Assembly (NCBI GenBank): GCA_004558595.1 | Contig: SFCN01000001.1 | Location: 1-64,000, forward strand | Source of the DNA: Phascolarctobacterium sp. | GTDB lineage: Bacteria; Bacillota; Negativicutes; Acidaminococcales; Acidaminococcaceae | Reading direction: 5' to 3' | Length of the DNA stretch: 64,000 bases | Part shown: one piece after another, positions 44,425 through 52,409 of the stretch | How positions within the stretch are numbered: position 1 is the stretch's first letter | Layout of the letters: the number at the start of each line of letters is the position of its first letter | Program-made: the position numbers and the translations under genes | Notes under the pieces: generated by a model | Database searches by the model: none | Told to the model about the DNA's origin: nothing | The model's input: the letters and a program-made list of their open reading frames with translations, nothing else

Positions 44425-45564
44425 CTACGCCTCCACCCTTTCTAACAACAGCGCAGTACCAATCCCTCCGGCTGCTGCTACGCTGGCGCAGCCTAAGCGG
44501 CCGTCGCAGCGCTTCAAGGCCTCCAACAAATGCAAGGTTATAATGGCGCCTGAGGCTCCATAGGGATGCCCATAAGCCAAGGCTCCGCCAAATGCGTTAT
44601 ATTTATCCACGCTTTTAGAAAAAGCACGCCCAAAAAGCACATCAATTACCGCAAAGGCTTCGTTAATCTCAAAATCATCTATATCGGCTTCCGTCAAATG
44701 GTGTTTAGCTAAAAGCTTCTCTAAGGCTGTCACGGCTGTACGGGGGCTTACCAAAGGGTCCCCACCGCAGGCCACGGATCCAAGAATTTTCGCTTGTGGC
44801 TGCAGCTTATGCTCCTGAGCATATTTTTCAGAGCACACAACCACGAAGGCAGCGCCATCATTAATTAGGCAGGAGTTGGCCGCCGTAATAAAATTGCCGT
44901 CCTCCAGAACCTTGGGCAAGCGATCCAACAATTTTTGGCTCATGCGAGGGCGTATGCCCTCGTCCTTGGTTGCGCCAAAGCAGGGCACGATAATCCCCTC
45001 TAGGCAGCCCTGCTTTTGTGCTTCCGCAGCCATACGATGGCTACGCAAAACCCACGCGTCCAGCTCAGCCTTGCTGACCTGTTCCCGCTGGCAGGCCAGC
45101 TCCGCTCCCTCCAGCATCACCGTTTCACGGTGAATACCCGGCATAAACTTAGCCACGCTGTACCAGCTATCGCCCCTGTAATCCGGATGATTGGGATTAT
45201 AACCACGGCGCGGCTGAGTACTGCTGCTTTCAAAGCCTCCGGCTACGATGCAGTCCGCCTCGCCGCTGGCGATCTTAGCCGCGGCCACGGCAATGCTCTC
45301 TAGGCCACTACCGCATTGGACATCAATCGTAAAGGCCGGCACAGAAATATCAACCTCGGCCTCCAAGGCCATGAGTCTAGCGATATTGCCACCGGCGCCC
45401 ACGCCGTTGCCGGCAATAATATAATCAGGCTTCTCGATTTCATATTTCTTTAAAACCTGCCGCAGCACCGCCGCACCCAGCTTTTCCGCCGGCACATGAC
45501 GATACATACCATTGACCACGCCCACATAGCTGCGTAGTCCCCCTAAAAGATAGACCTTATCCAT
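44425..45564 (-). CDS. Thiolase-family protein lacking the second catalytic cysteine (YhfS/VraB-like)
   Basis: The fold and length (379 residues) are those of acetyl-CoA acetyltransferases. The nucleophile Cys is present in DVQCGSGLES (about 82-91), and NEAFA and GHPYGASGA (with the active-site His) are intact. The C-terminal CxGGG motif, which supplies the second Cys, reads VAAAGGIG, so the residue is Ala in a gapless alignment with known thiolases. Full thiolase chemistry is therefore doubtful. ATG 45564 follows AAGGTGGG. The ligase gene starts 1 nt after its stop. Confidence 0.82.
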   Translation of the reverse strand: MDKVYLLGGLRSYVGVVNGMYRHVPAEKLGAAVLRQVLKKYEIEKPDYIIAGNGVGAGGNIARLMALEAEVDISVPAFTIDVQCGSGLESIAVAAAKIASGEADCIVAGGFESSSTQPRRGYNPNHPDYRGDSWYSVAKFMPGIHRETVMLEGAELACQREQVSKAELDAWVLRSHRMAAEAQKQGCLEGIIVPCFGATKDEGIRPRMSQKLLDRLPKVLEDGNFITAANSCLINDGAAFVVVCSEKYAQEHKLQPQAKILGSVACGGDPLVSPRTAVTALEKLLAKHHLTEADIDDFEINEAFAVIDVLFGRAFSKSVDKYNAFGGALAYGHPYGASGAIITLHLLEALKRCDGRLGCASVAAAGGIGTALLLERVEA

Positions 45565-45638
45565 ATTTCCCACCTTATAAGTATCCCCGCATCTGCACCG
45601 GACCACAGGCCAAGGTCAAACACGGGGAGCATTTACTA

Positions 45639-46190
45639 TTATTTATTATCAAAAATACGATGAATAGGACCTGCCAAGAAGGCTGCGCCCAAGCATTTCA
45701 CAATATCCAAGGGAATAAAGGGCAACACACCGGTCATGAAGGCCTTATCCCAGGGCATGCCAGTAACCAGCTTTAATTGGACGAAGCCAAAAAGGTAAAT
45801 CAAGGGAATGCCCACTACACAGCCCAGCAGAGCATAACGCTTGAAATTATATTTTTCACCGCGAGTCGCCGCCAGGAACACTGCTGTAAACAGGAAGCCA
45901 ATGATGTAACCGCCGGTTGGGCCAAAAAGCTTGCCCGGTCCTGCGGTACCACCAGTGAACACCGGCACACCTGCCAAGCCCACCAAAATATACACCAGCA
46001 TGGTCATAAAGGCCTGCTTCGTGTTGAGCACATAACCCGTTAAATTAACAATCAATGTCTGCAATGCGATAGGAGACATGGAAAAGGGCAAGGGAATAAT
46101 GATATAGGCTGACACGCAGTTCATGGCTACCATCAGCGCCATTTTCGTCATTTCCGCAGTCTTATTTATTGAATGATTATTTGTTGTCAT
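45639..46190 (-). CDS. bioY: BioY biotin transporter S component
   Basis: BioY is the membrane protein that captures biotin, alone or with the energy-coupling ECF module. The 183-residue product has six hydrophobic segments and the family elements PLPFSMSPIALQTLIVNLTGY, GLAGVPVFTGGTAGPGKLFGPTGGYIIGF and GVLPFIPLDIVKC. ATG 46190 is used; GTG 46199 is an alternative. It lies between the hotdog protein and the thiolase-like gene. A probable BirA operator precedes the operon. Confidence 0.94.
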   Translation of the reverse strand: MTTNNHSINKTAEMTKMALMVAMNCVSAYIIIPLPFSMSPIALQTLIVNLTGYVLNTKQAFMTMLVYILVGLAGVPVFTGGTAGPGKLFGPTGGYIIGFLFTAVFLAATRGEKYNFKRYALLGCVVGIPLIYLFGFVQLKLVTGMPWDKAFMTGVLPFIPLDIVKCLGAAFLAGPIHRIFDNK

Positions 46191-46208
46191 AAGTAACACC
46201 AGCCTCGT

Positions 46209-46742
46209 TTATAATTTGATGGCGAAAACCTTAAAGCTTCCCACATATGCCGCCAGCTCCTGCTCGGCAGCATACACCGCTAGCTCATCACCTGCATAAA
46301 CTGGAGCCAAAAAGCTAATACGCCAGTCCAGCTCAGTTAATCGCAAGGCCTGCTGTAGCCACGCCGCCATGCACAAGCCCGGAATCACAGGATGCTCACC
46401 CTGATGAATAATATTCTCATCCCCGGTGTAAGCCACATAATCCCGCACCTCCTGTACGGAAAAGACGTGCTTTACAAGCATCTTTCCGGTAGGAACCTCA
46501 GCAACCTTGGCCTTACTCCCTAGCTGTTGCTTGGGGAGCACCAGAAAGACTTTCAGCTCCTTCACTACCTGCTGCTGGTCGGTGCCCAGCACTTGGATGA
46601 TGCATTTACGTTCCTTGGTTAATAATACTCGGTTTTCCAGCTCAGTAGCCTGCCCATGAATATGGGCCTCCACGCCGGCTAAAACCCAGCCACCAAAAAA
46701 TTTACTATCACTATCCGCCAGTTTATGCGCAAGCTCTAACAT
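46209..46742 (-). CDS. MaoC-like hotdog-fold protein
   Basis: The 177-residue product has a second half resembling MaoC/hydratase-2 dehydratases: VRDYVAYTGDENIIHQGEHPVIPG at about 98-122 keeps the catalytic Asp and His of the GDxNxxH motif, although the usual Pro after Asn is Ile. The first half (LAGVEAHIHGQATELENRVLL) is poorly conserved. It is the first gene of the bioY operon, in the place of Staphylococcus vraC. It may act on an acyl-CoA or acyl-ACP intermediate. AAGGA lies about 10 nt before ATG 46742. Confidence 0.7.
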   Translation of the reverse strand: MLELAHKLADSDSKFFGGWVLAGVEAHIHGQATELENRVLLTKERKCIIQVLGTDQQQVVKELKVFLVLPKQQLGSKAKVAEVPTGKMLVKHVFSVQEVRDYVAYTGDENIIHQGEHPVIPGLCMAAWLQQALRLTELDWRISFLAPVYAGDELAVYAAEQELAAYVGSFKVFAIKL

Positions 46743-46767
46743 TTTCTAACATCCTTTCATGTAGGAT

Positions 46768-46820
46768 ATTATAAAACAGCCCTGTTATTTAGTCAACCTT
46801 TTATGACAAATTAGTTAACA
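46768..46820 (-). promoter_or_regulatory. bioY operon promoter with probable BirA operator
   Basis: TTGACT (46796-46791) and TATAAT (46773-46768) are 17 nt apart on the minus strand. TGTTAAC (46820-46814), 15 nt, then GGTTGAC (46798-46792) matches the BirA operator layout TGTTAAC-N14/15-GGTTAAC with one change. The second half-site overlaps the -35 box, so binding would block transcription when biotin is plentiful. Confidence 0.8.
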
Positions 46821-46882
46821 TTAGTTTTTTGCCCTATTACTAACCATGCACGACAGAATTGCTGCCTTTCACATTTGGCAAA

Positions 46883-47986
46883 TCATAAAACTAATACATA
46901 GGTTAAGGCTCCTAAAAGCGCCAATCCGGCAAAATTATAGTATAAAAATGTACGCAAATATGTACCGGCTTGGTAAGGATGCTCCGCCACAAAAAGCTTA
47001 TAAGAAATCACGCTGGCCATGGAAGCGATTAAGGTACCTAAGCCACCGATATTCACGCCCAAGAGCAGAGCGTCGGCTTCAGAGGTCAATCCTGCTAGCA
47101 GCATGGCCGCGGGCACATTGCTGATAAACTGGCTGGCTATAGCTCCCGCTAAATAGGTACCAGCGGCAGTTCCCAGAAGGGACTGCTTTAAATAAATTGC
47201 TAAACTAGTTTGGCTAATATTGCCAATGAAAACAAAAAAGCCCACAAAGGTGACGAGCAGGCTATAATCAACCTCCCTCAGCAAACGTCTTTGGCTTGCC
47301 AGCACAAAGGCTAAAGTAATGCCCAAAGCCACAGCTTTGTCCAACCAATGCAGCACCGCCGCGATATTCAGGAACAAAAGTAGCAAAAGTAAGGCTGTTT
47401 GCAGCATATTAGGCTTGGCCAGCTCCGGCAGCTCCAGCACTAGTTTTTCATTGCGTCCACGCCAGATGAGTAAACCTAAATAGATAACGGACAAAATTCC
47501 CGGTATGGCCATCACGCTAAAGAAGCTGCTGGCTGTGTAATGGTAGTGAGCATAGAGAAAAAGATTCTGGGGATTTCCCGGAGGCGTCACCATGGAGCCC
47601 AAATTAGCAGCCAAGGTCTGCAAAATGATAACCCTCGCCACATCCCGTTGCAGCCTTTTACCGATAATCAAAGCTAAGGGCACAAAGGTGATGAGGGCCA
47701 CGTCATTGGTGACGAACATGCTGGACACATAGGTCACGCCCACTAATGCCAGCACCACGCCGCGCCAACTAGCGCAGCGCTGCAACAGCTGACAGGCCAC
47801 CCAATCCAAAAAGCTGACTCTTTTTAGTCCAGCCACCACCAGCATCAGGCTCAGCAGAATGCTGAGCACAGCAAAGTCGATATATTCTAGCTTTGGGCGT
47901 TCAAAAAAGCTGGAGCCCAGAGCTAGCAGCACTGCCACGCACAGCACCGTTTCTTGTTTAAAGTATTGTTTAAGCTTAGATAGCAT
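46883..47986 (-). CDS. SLC13/ArsB-type anion permease
   Basis: The 367-residue product has about 10-11 hydrophobic segments. Two conserved loops typify the citrate/dicarboxylate/arsenite (ion transporter) superfamily: VTYVSSMFVTNDVALITFVPLALI with QTLAANLGSMVTPPGNPQNLFLY, and the C-terminal SQFISNVPAAMLLAG with GVNIGGLGTLIASMAS. These are the paired re-entrant N-D/V-A and N-V-P-A motifs. The substrate cannot be assigned. It follows comF by about 40 nt and has no clear terminator before the bioY operon control region. Confidence 0.8.
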   Translation of the reverse strand: MLSKLKQYFKQETVLCVAVLLALGSSFFERPKLEYIDFAVLSILLSLMLVVAGLKRVSFLDWVACQLLQRCASWRGVVLALVGVTYVSSMFVTNDVALITFVPLALIIGKRLQRDVARVIILQTLAANLGSMVTPPGNPQNLFLYAHYHYTASSFFSVMAIPGILSVIYLGLLIWRGRNEKLVLELPELAKPNMLQTALLLLLLFLNIAAVLHWLDKAVALGITLAFVLASQRRLLREVDYSLLVTFVGFFVFIGNISQTSLAIYLKQSLLGTAAGTYLAGAIASQFISNVPAAMLLAGLTSEADALLLGVNIGGLGTLIASMASVISYKLFVAEHPYQAGTYLRTFLYYNFAGLALLGALTYVLVL

Positions 47987-48027
47987 TATCTTGCCTCATT
48001 GATAATTAATAAAATACGAGCTCTCCA

Positions 48028-48756
48028 CTATAATTGGGGTGCCGCCAAAGCCAAGCCATGCACATCCCCTGATCCAGCTCTCCGCAACACCGAGGCGGCC
48101 TCCGCCATGGTGCTGCCGGTGGTATAAATATCGTCGCACAGCAGCACACGCTTGCCGGCTATGAGCCTCTGCGCCCCCGGACTCAGAGCGAAGCAGCCAG
48201 CTAGCTCGCTGCGCCGCTCCAAGGGAGCCAGCTCGAAGAGAGGCGCGGTGCTTCGCACACGCTCCAGTACACTGGCGCAGAATTCACCACCGCGCTGCTC
48301 TAGAAGCGGCGCAAAAATTTCCTCTGGCAGGTCGAAGCCCCGGCGCGCTCTGCGCTCCGGGCTGGTAGGAATGCAGGTAATTACATCATACTGCCCTAAC
48401 CAACGTAGCTTGGCGGCCGGCATGGCTGCCTCTGCCTCTTCTCTCAAAAGCGGTAGCAAAGCAGTATTACCGTTAAACTTAATCTCATGCAAAGCATCTT
48501 TGATTATACCGTTATATTTATAGAGTAAAAGCACGCTTTTCAACACATCGCAGGCCTCTGGCTCCGCCTGCCCAGCCAAATATTCTTCACGGGGTTCATA
48601 CTGCACATATTTTTGTAATATATAGCCCTTACGACATTCAGGACAGAGGTAAGCCGTGTCGATAACGTTACCGCAAACAGCGCAGCGCCGCGGAAAAATC
48701 AGCTCCCGCACCACCTGCGTATAATAGTTCGCTGCTCGCAAATATTCCTTGAGCAT
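48028..48756 (-). CDS. ComF-family phosphoribosyltransferase-like protein
   Basis: ComF proteins take part in DNA uptake and interact with PriA-type helicases. The 242-residue product has an N-terminal zinc finger (CAVCGN and CPECRKGY, about 25-45). The phosphoribosyltransferase domain holds KYNGIIKDALHEIKFNG, PTSPERRARRGFD and the PRPP loop VLLCDDIYTTGST (about 204-216). Its start shares one base with the recD2 stop, so both are translated together. This supports a DNA-processing role. Confidence 0.9.
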   Translation of the reverse strand: MLKEYLRAANYYTQVVRELIFPRRCAVCGNVIDTAYLCPECRKGYILQKYVQYEPREEYLAGQAEPEACDVLKSVLLLYKYNGIIKDALHEIKFNGNTALLPLLREEAEAAMPAAKLRWLGQYDVITCIPTSPERRARRGFDLPEEIFAPLLEQRGGEFCASVLERVRSTAPLFELAPLERRSELAGCFALSPGAQRLIAGKRVLLCDDIYTTGSTMAEAASVLRRAGSGDVHGLALAAPQL

Positions 48757-50921
48757 TAGAAAACCTCCATATCCTCCTGTAGCCTTTCCGCAAGCAGACT
48801 ATGGCGACGCCGTGTTCTGTCGTTCTCCACTGCCGTCAGCACAGCTCGCTTGCTACCCACTACTAAAACCCTTTGCTTGGCCCTGGTAACTGCGGTGTAG
48901 AGCAAATTACGCTGCAGCATCACATAATGACTGGGTACCATCAGCAAAATCACATAGGGATACTCGCTACCCTGGGACTTATGGACGCTCATAGCATAGG
49001 CCAGCTGCAGTTCATCACACTCTCCCTGAGAATAGGAAACAAAATCACCCTCAGGACGCTCAGGATAGGCCACAGTCACCGTCTTACCTTCGATTTTATA
49101 CACACGGCCAATGTCGCCGTTAAAAACATCCTTTTCGTAATTATTGCGAATCTGCATTACCTTATCCCCCACACGCAGCACGTTGCCGGGGATACTAACC
49201 TCGGCCTTGGTGGGGCTGGGAGGATTGATATACTGCTGTAATAATTTATTCAAATTTTGCACGCCGCAGGGACTTTTATGCATGGGGCTCAGCACCTGTA
49301 CCCGACGCCAATCACCATCCCTAGTTAGCTCCGCATAGGTACGAGCCACAAAATCCGCTGCCGCAGGCTCATCTAAAAACTCCTGTAAGGCGAACTCGCT
49401 CTTAGGTCCGGGAATAAACTCCGGCATCTGCCCATGGTTAATTTTGTGAGCATTGCGCACGATGGGGCTTACCTCTGCCTGACGGAACACATTTTCCAAG
49501 CGCACCACAGGCATTTTGCCTGAGCGAATCATGTCCTGCAGCACCGAGCCCGCGCCTACAGAGGGCAATTGATCCACATCACCTACGAAAATCAAGCGAC
49601 AGCCGCCCTTAACAGCCTTCAACAGATGATAGGTCAGATTAATATCCAGCATGGAGGCCTCGTCTATAATTATTGCCTCAGCATCCAAGGGATCCTCATC
49701 GTTTTTGCCAAAATAGAGCCCATCCCCACTGGGCTGGAACTCTAATAGTCGATGCACCGTCAGCGCCGGATGCCCTGCAGAATCCGCCAAGCGTCTGGCC
49801 GCTCTGCCCGTGGGCGCAGCCAAAAGAATGCGACATCCTGCCTTTTCTAGCACATTCAAAACACCCTTGACAACTGTGGTTTTACCTGTTCCGGGACCGC
49901 CTGTGAGCACAAAAACGCCGTGCTCAAGGCTAGTATAAATGGCCTGCCTTTGGGCATCGGCCAACCTAATGCCGGCCTCCCTCTCCCATGCGGCTATCAC
50001 ATCATCAGCGTTAACACGGGTAATGGGCTTGGCCTGATCCCGCAAATACAACAAACGCCGAGCCGTTTGCACCTCGGCTCGATAGAGATATTCGGGATAA
50101 ATGAAGCGCACACCCCCGACCTCTTCCAGGCGCAGCCTATCCTTTTGTAGCAGCTCGTTAAAAACAAGCTGCACAGCTTCTTGATCCACCACTAAAACAC
50201 GGGCTGTTTCTCGCACCAAAAGCTCCTCCGGTACACATGTATGACCAGCGCCCGCAGCTGAAACCAGAGCATAGCTGATGCCCGCCATAAGGCGTTCAGG
50301 GCAATCGTGCTCCATGCCCATGGCCATAGCGATTCTGTCCGCTGTTTTAAAGCCAATGCCATCGATATCATGGGCTAGGCTGTAAGGATTTTCCTTCAAG
50401 CGAGTAATGGCTGTGTTACCATACACAGCCTGCAGCTTGGCGGCATAACCACTGGATACGCCATTGGATTCTAAGAAAAGCATCAGCTCCCTCAGCCCGG
50501 ACAGCTCCTGATAAGCTTCACCAATAGCTACGGCCTTTTTCGCGCTGATACCCTTTACTTTAGCCAAACGCTCAGGATATTGCTCCAACACCAGCAAAGT
50601 ATCCGTGCCAAACATTTCCACAATCCGCGCCGCCGTAACCGCACCCACCCCCGGTAAAGCTCCTGAGGCCAAAAAGCGCTCCATGCCCGCAGCTGAGGTG
50701 GGCTGCATAACCTGCAGGGAAGCAGCGTTAAACTGCTGGCCAAAGCGGGCATGCTCAACCCATTCACCCTCCAAGCTCACCTGCTCACCTAAATAGGGGG
50801 CTGGTCCACGGTAAACCACAGTAAATTTACCCAAAGCTTTATTTTCTATTCGCAGTACACTGTACATACCATCATCGCTTTGAAAGACGATGTCGGACAC
50901 AATGCCCTCCTGCTTTTCCAT
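48756..50921 (-). CDS. recD2: ATP-dependent DNA helicase RecD2
   Basis: RecD2 is a 5'-3' superfamily-1 helicase found without RecBC partners, active in DNA repair. An N-terminal OB-like region and helix-hairpin-helix motifs (LPGVGAVTAARIVEMFG, VKGISAKKAVAIGEAY, IDGIGFKTADRIAM, about 85-210) mark the D2 class. The helicase core shows LTGGPGTGKTTVVKG (about 335-349), IIDEASMLD, VGDVDQLPSVGAG, MSVHKSQGSEYP and YTAVTRAK. The 721 residues fit. It is divergent from the speD-like gene. Confidence 0.95.
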   Translation of the reverse strand: MEKQEGIVSDIVFQSDDGMYSVLRIENKALGKFTVVYRGPAPYLGEQVSLEGEWVEHARFGQQFNAASLQVMQPTSAAGMERFLASGALPGVGAVTAARIVEMFGTDTLLVLEQYPERLAKVKGISAKKAVAIGEAYQELSGLRELMLFLESNGVSSGYAAKLQAVYGNTAITRLKENPYSLAHDIDGIGFKTADRIAMAMGMEHDCPERLMAGISYALVSAAGAGHTCVPEELLVRETARVLVVDQEAVQLVFNELLQKDRLRLEEVGGVRFIYPEYLYRAEVQTARRLLYLRDQAKPITRVNADDVIAAWEREAGIRLADAQRQAIYTSLEHGVFVLTGGPGTGKTTVVKGVLNVLEKAGCRILLAAPTGRAARRLADSAGHPALTVHRLLEFQPSGDGLYFGKNDEDPLDAEAIIIDEASMLDINLTYHLLKAVKGGCRLIFVGDVDQLPSVGAGSVLQDMIRSGKMPVVRLENVFRQAEVSPIVRNAHKINHGQMPEFIPGPKSEFALQEFLDEPAAADFVARTYAELTRDGDWRRVQVLSPMHKSPCGVQNLNKLLQQYINPPSPTKAEVSIPGNVLRVGDKVMQIRNNYEKDVFNGDIGRVYKIEGKTVTVAYPERPEGDFVSYSQGECDELQLAYAMSVHKSQGSEYPYVILLMVPSHYVMLQRNLLYTAVTRAKQRVLVVGSKRAVLTAVENDRTRRRHSLLAERLQEDMEVF

Positions 50922-50976
50922 AGCTTCACCACCAATAATATCTCTTCCATAACTGATAAAACAAGCGTTTTTTCAT

Positions 50977-51003
50977 ATTATAACACGAAAAAATGCTTTC
51001 GTG
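50977..51003. promoter_or_regulatory. recD2 -10 element and adjoining dyad
   Basis: A minus-strand TATAAT (50982-50977) lies about 55 nt before recD2, but no -35 fits. Directly upstream is the dyad CACGAAA/TTTCGTG (50984-50990 with 50997-51003), in the place of the spacer. It lies 12 nt before the -35 of the divergent speD-like promoter, so one factor could act on both. Confidence 0.4.
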
Positions 51004-51014
51004 GAGCATTTAGC

Positions 51015-51043
51015 TTTACAGGCTTTATTTTTTTAGCTATAAT
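51015..51043 (+). promoter_or_regulatory. Promoter of the speD-like gene
   Basis: TTTACA (51015-51020) and TATAAT (51038-51043) are 17 nt apart, leaving an untranslated leader of about 70 nt. Confidence 0.75.
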
Positions 51044-51122
51044 ATATTATAAGCGAGCCTCCAAGCTAAAGCAGAGCAGACGAGGGCCGCTATTTGCTTA
51101 TTTTATTTTTAGGGGTGTAAAC

Positions 51123-51605
51123 GTGAAACAAAAAGCTTTTCTTGGCAAATTAATTGCTATTGATATGTATAATTGTGGTATGGAGGAAATCACCGCTTCC
51201 ACCGTAGCGGAAGAATTATTGCGCAAGGGCTGCGAAGAATTCGCTATGCATTGCCAGCAAATCGTCTGCTACCAGGAGGAGGGAGCTAAGGAGTATTCCC
51301 TCTTTGCCATTTGCCAGCAAGGCCATGTAACCTTGCACATTTATCCGGAAATGGGCTTTATGACAGCAGATATATTCAGCTGCTGCAATGACGCTGATCC
51401 AGCCAGCTTGGCTCGCTACCTGCGTGAAGCCTATGATGCCGATAAATCTAAGATTACCCTCTTAGACCGTGGCGATTTCGGCAGCAAAAACGATATGAAG
51501 CCTACCCACCGCTCCAAAATCAAATTGATTCGCCGCACCAAAAATGTTACCAGTAGTATGGGCAGCAAGCTGAAAAAGATGATGATGAAGCCCCGCTCCA
51601 TATAA
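51123..51605 (+). CDS. AdoMet decarboxylase (SpeD)-like protein lacking the pyruvoyl serine
   Basis: The 160-residue product matches the short SpeD fold: KAFLGKLIAIDMYNCG at the start, then GHVTLHIYPEMGFMTADIFSCCNDADP at about 76-102, where the Thermotoga enzyme has [22 protein letters not shown]. The His and Cys of the active site are kept. The residue that should become the pyruvoyl group (Ser in ESH) is Gly (QGH). Self-cleavage and decarboxylase activity should therefore be lost. A basic tail (KIKLIRRTKN...KKMMMKPRS, about 127-160) is unusual for the family. GTG 51123 follows AGGGGTG. Confidence 0.8.
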   Translation: MKQKAFLGKLIAIDMYNCGMEEITASTVAEELLRKGCEEFAMHCQQIVCYQEEGAKEYSLFAICQQGHVTLHIYPEMGFMTADIFSCCNDADPASLARYLREAYDADKSKITLLDRGDFGSKNDMKPTHRSKIKLIRRTKNVTSSMGSKLKKMMMKPRSI

Positions 51606-51627
51606 CGCTCCTTTCCAAGCTCAAAAG

Positions 51628-51650
51628 GCTGCCACTTTGGCAGCTTTTTT
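51628..51650 (+). terminator. Terminator after the speD-like gene
   Basis: GCTGCC (51628-51633), loop ACTTT, GGCAGC (51639-51644), then TTTTTT. Confidence 0.85.
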
Positions 51651-51695
51651 CTATGCTGCTTTGATAGTACTTCCCCATTGAAGGAGGTTAATTGA

Positions 51696-52391
51696 ATGAA
51701 GTATCTTATGTGGGATATTGACGGCACCCTCATCCTCACCGGTGGTGCCGGCAAGGATGCCATGATTAATGTTATTAAGGATTATTATTTTCTCGATGCC
51801 TTTGACTTTACCAGCTCCCTAGCTGGTCGCACGGATTCGGATATCATAAAATCCGTGGTCACTAGGCTCAGAGGTCGCTGTAGCAGCGCTGAAGCCGCAG
51901 GCCTTTTAATTCGTTATCATATGGAGCTGCCCAAGCAGCTGCCCCTGCACAAGGGTAGAGTCCTGAAAAACGTGGAAAAAACGCTGGCTTATTTTGCTCA
52001 GCCAGGCAGTAAATACCTAAACTGCCTGCTCACGGGCAATACTCGTACAGGTTCTCAAGAAAAGCTGGCCTATTACGGCTTGGACAAGTATTTTTCCTTT
52101 GATCACAGCGTTTTCGGTGAGGTCAGCGAAAAGCGTGAGGAGCTGGCACGCATTGCTTTTTCACGCTTCTTTCTCATGCATAACCAAATCTTTTCCCCGG
52201 AGCAGATGCTTTTTATAGGTGATACGCCTAATGATGTGAAATGCGCTCACTCCATTGGCGCTCGCTGCCTTGTAGTGTTGGATGGCTCTGGCTACAAGCG
52301 AGAGAATTTTGAAGCTTGCCAGCCTTGGAAAATACTTGACCACCTTCCTGATGAGCCTCAGGAACTGGAAAAGCTCTTTGATGAAGCTTAG
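51696..52391 (+). CDS. HAD-family hydrolase
   Basis: The product is a haloacid-dehalogenase-type phosphatase of the phosphoglycolate phosphatase-like group. Motif I is DIDGTLI (about 7-13), motif II is LLTGNTRTG, and motif IV is FIGDTPNDVKCAHSIGA. A helical cap domain occupies about 18-90. The 231 residues fit one enzyme, and the substrate is unknown. GAAGGAGG stands 9 nt before ATG 51696. It ends 18 nt before the pentapeptide gene and is probably co-transcribed with it. Confidence 0.88.
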   Translation: MKYLMWDIDGTLILTGGAGKDAMINVIKDYYFLDAFDFTSSLAGRTDSDIIKSVVTRLRGRCSSAEAAGLLIRYHMELPKQLPLHKGRVLKNVEKTLAYFAQPGSKYLNCLLTGNTRTGSQEKLAYYGLDKYFSFDHSVFGEVSEKREELARIAFSRFFLMHNQIFSPEQMLFIGDTPNDVKCAHSIGARCLVVLDGSGYKRENFEACQPWKILDHLPDEPQELEKLFDEA

Positions 52392-52409
52392 TCTGAAAGC
52401 TGGTGTATT

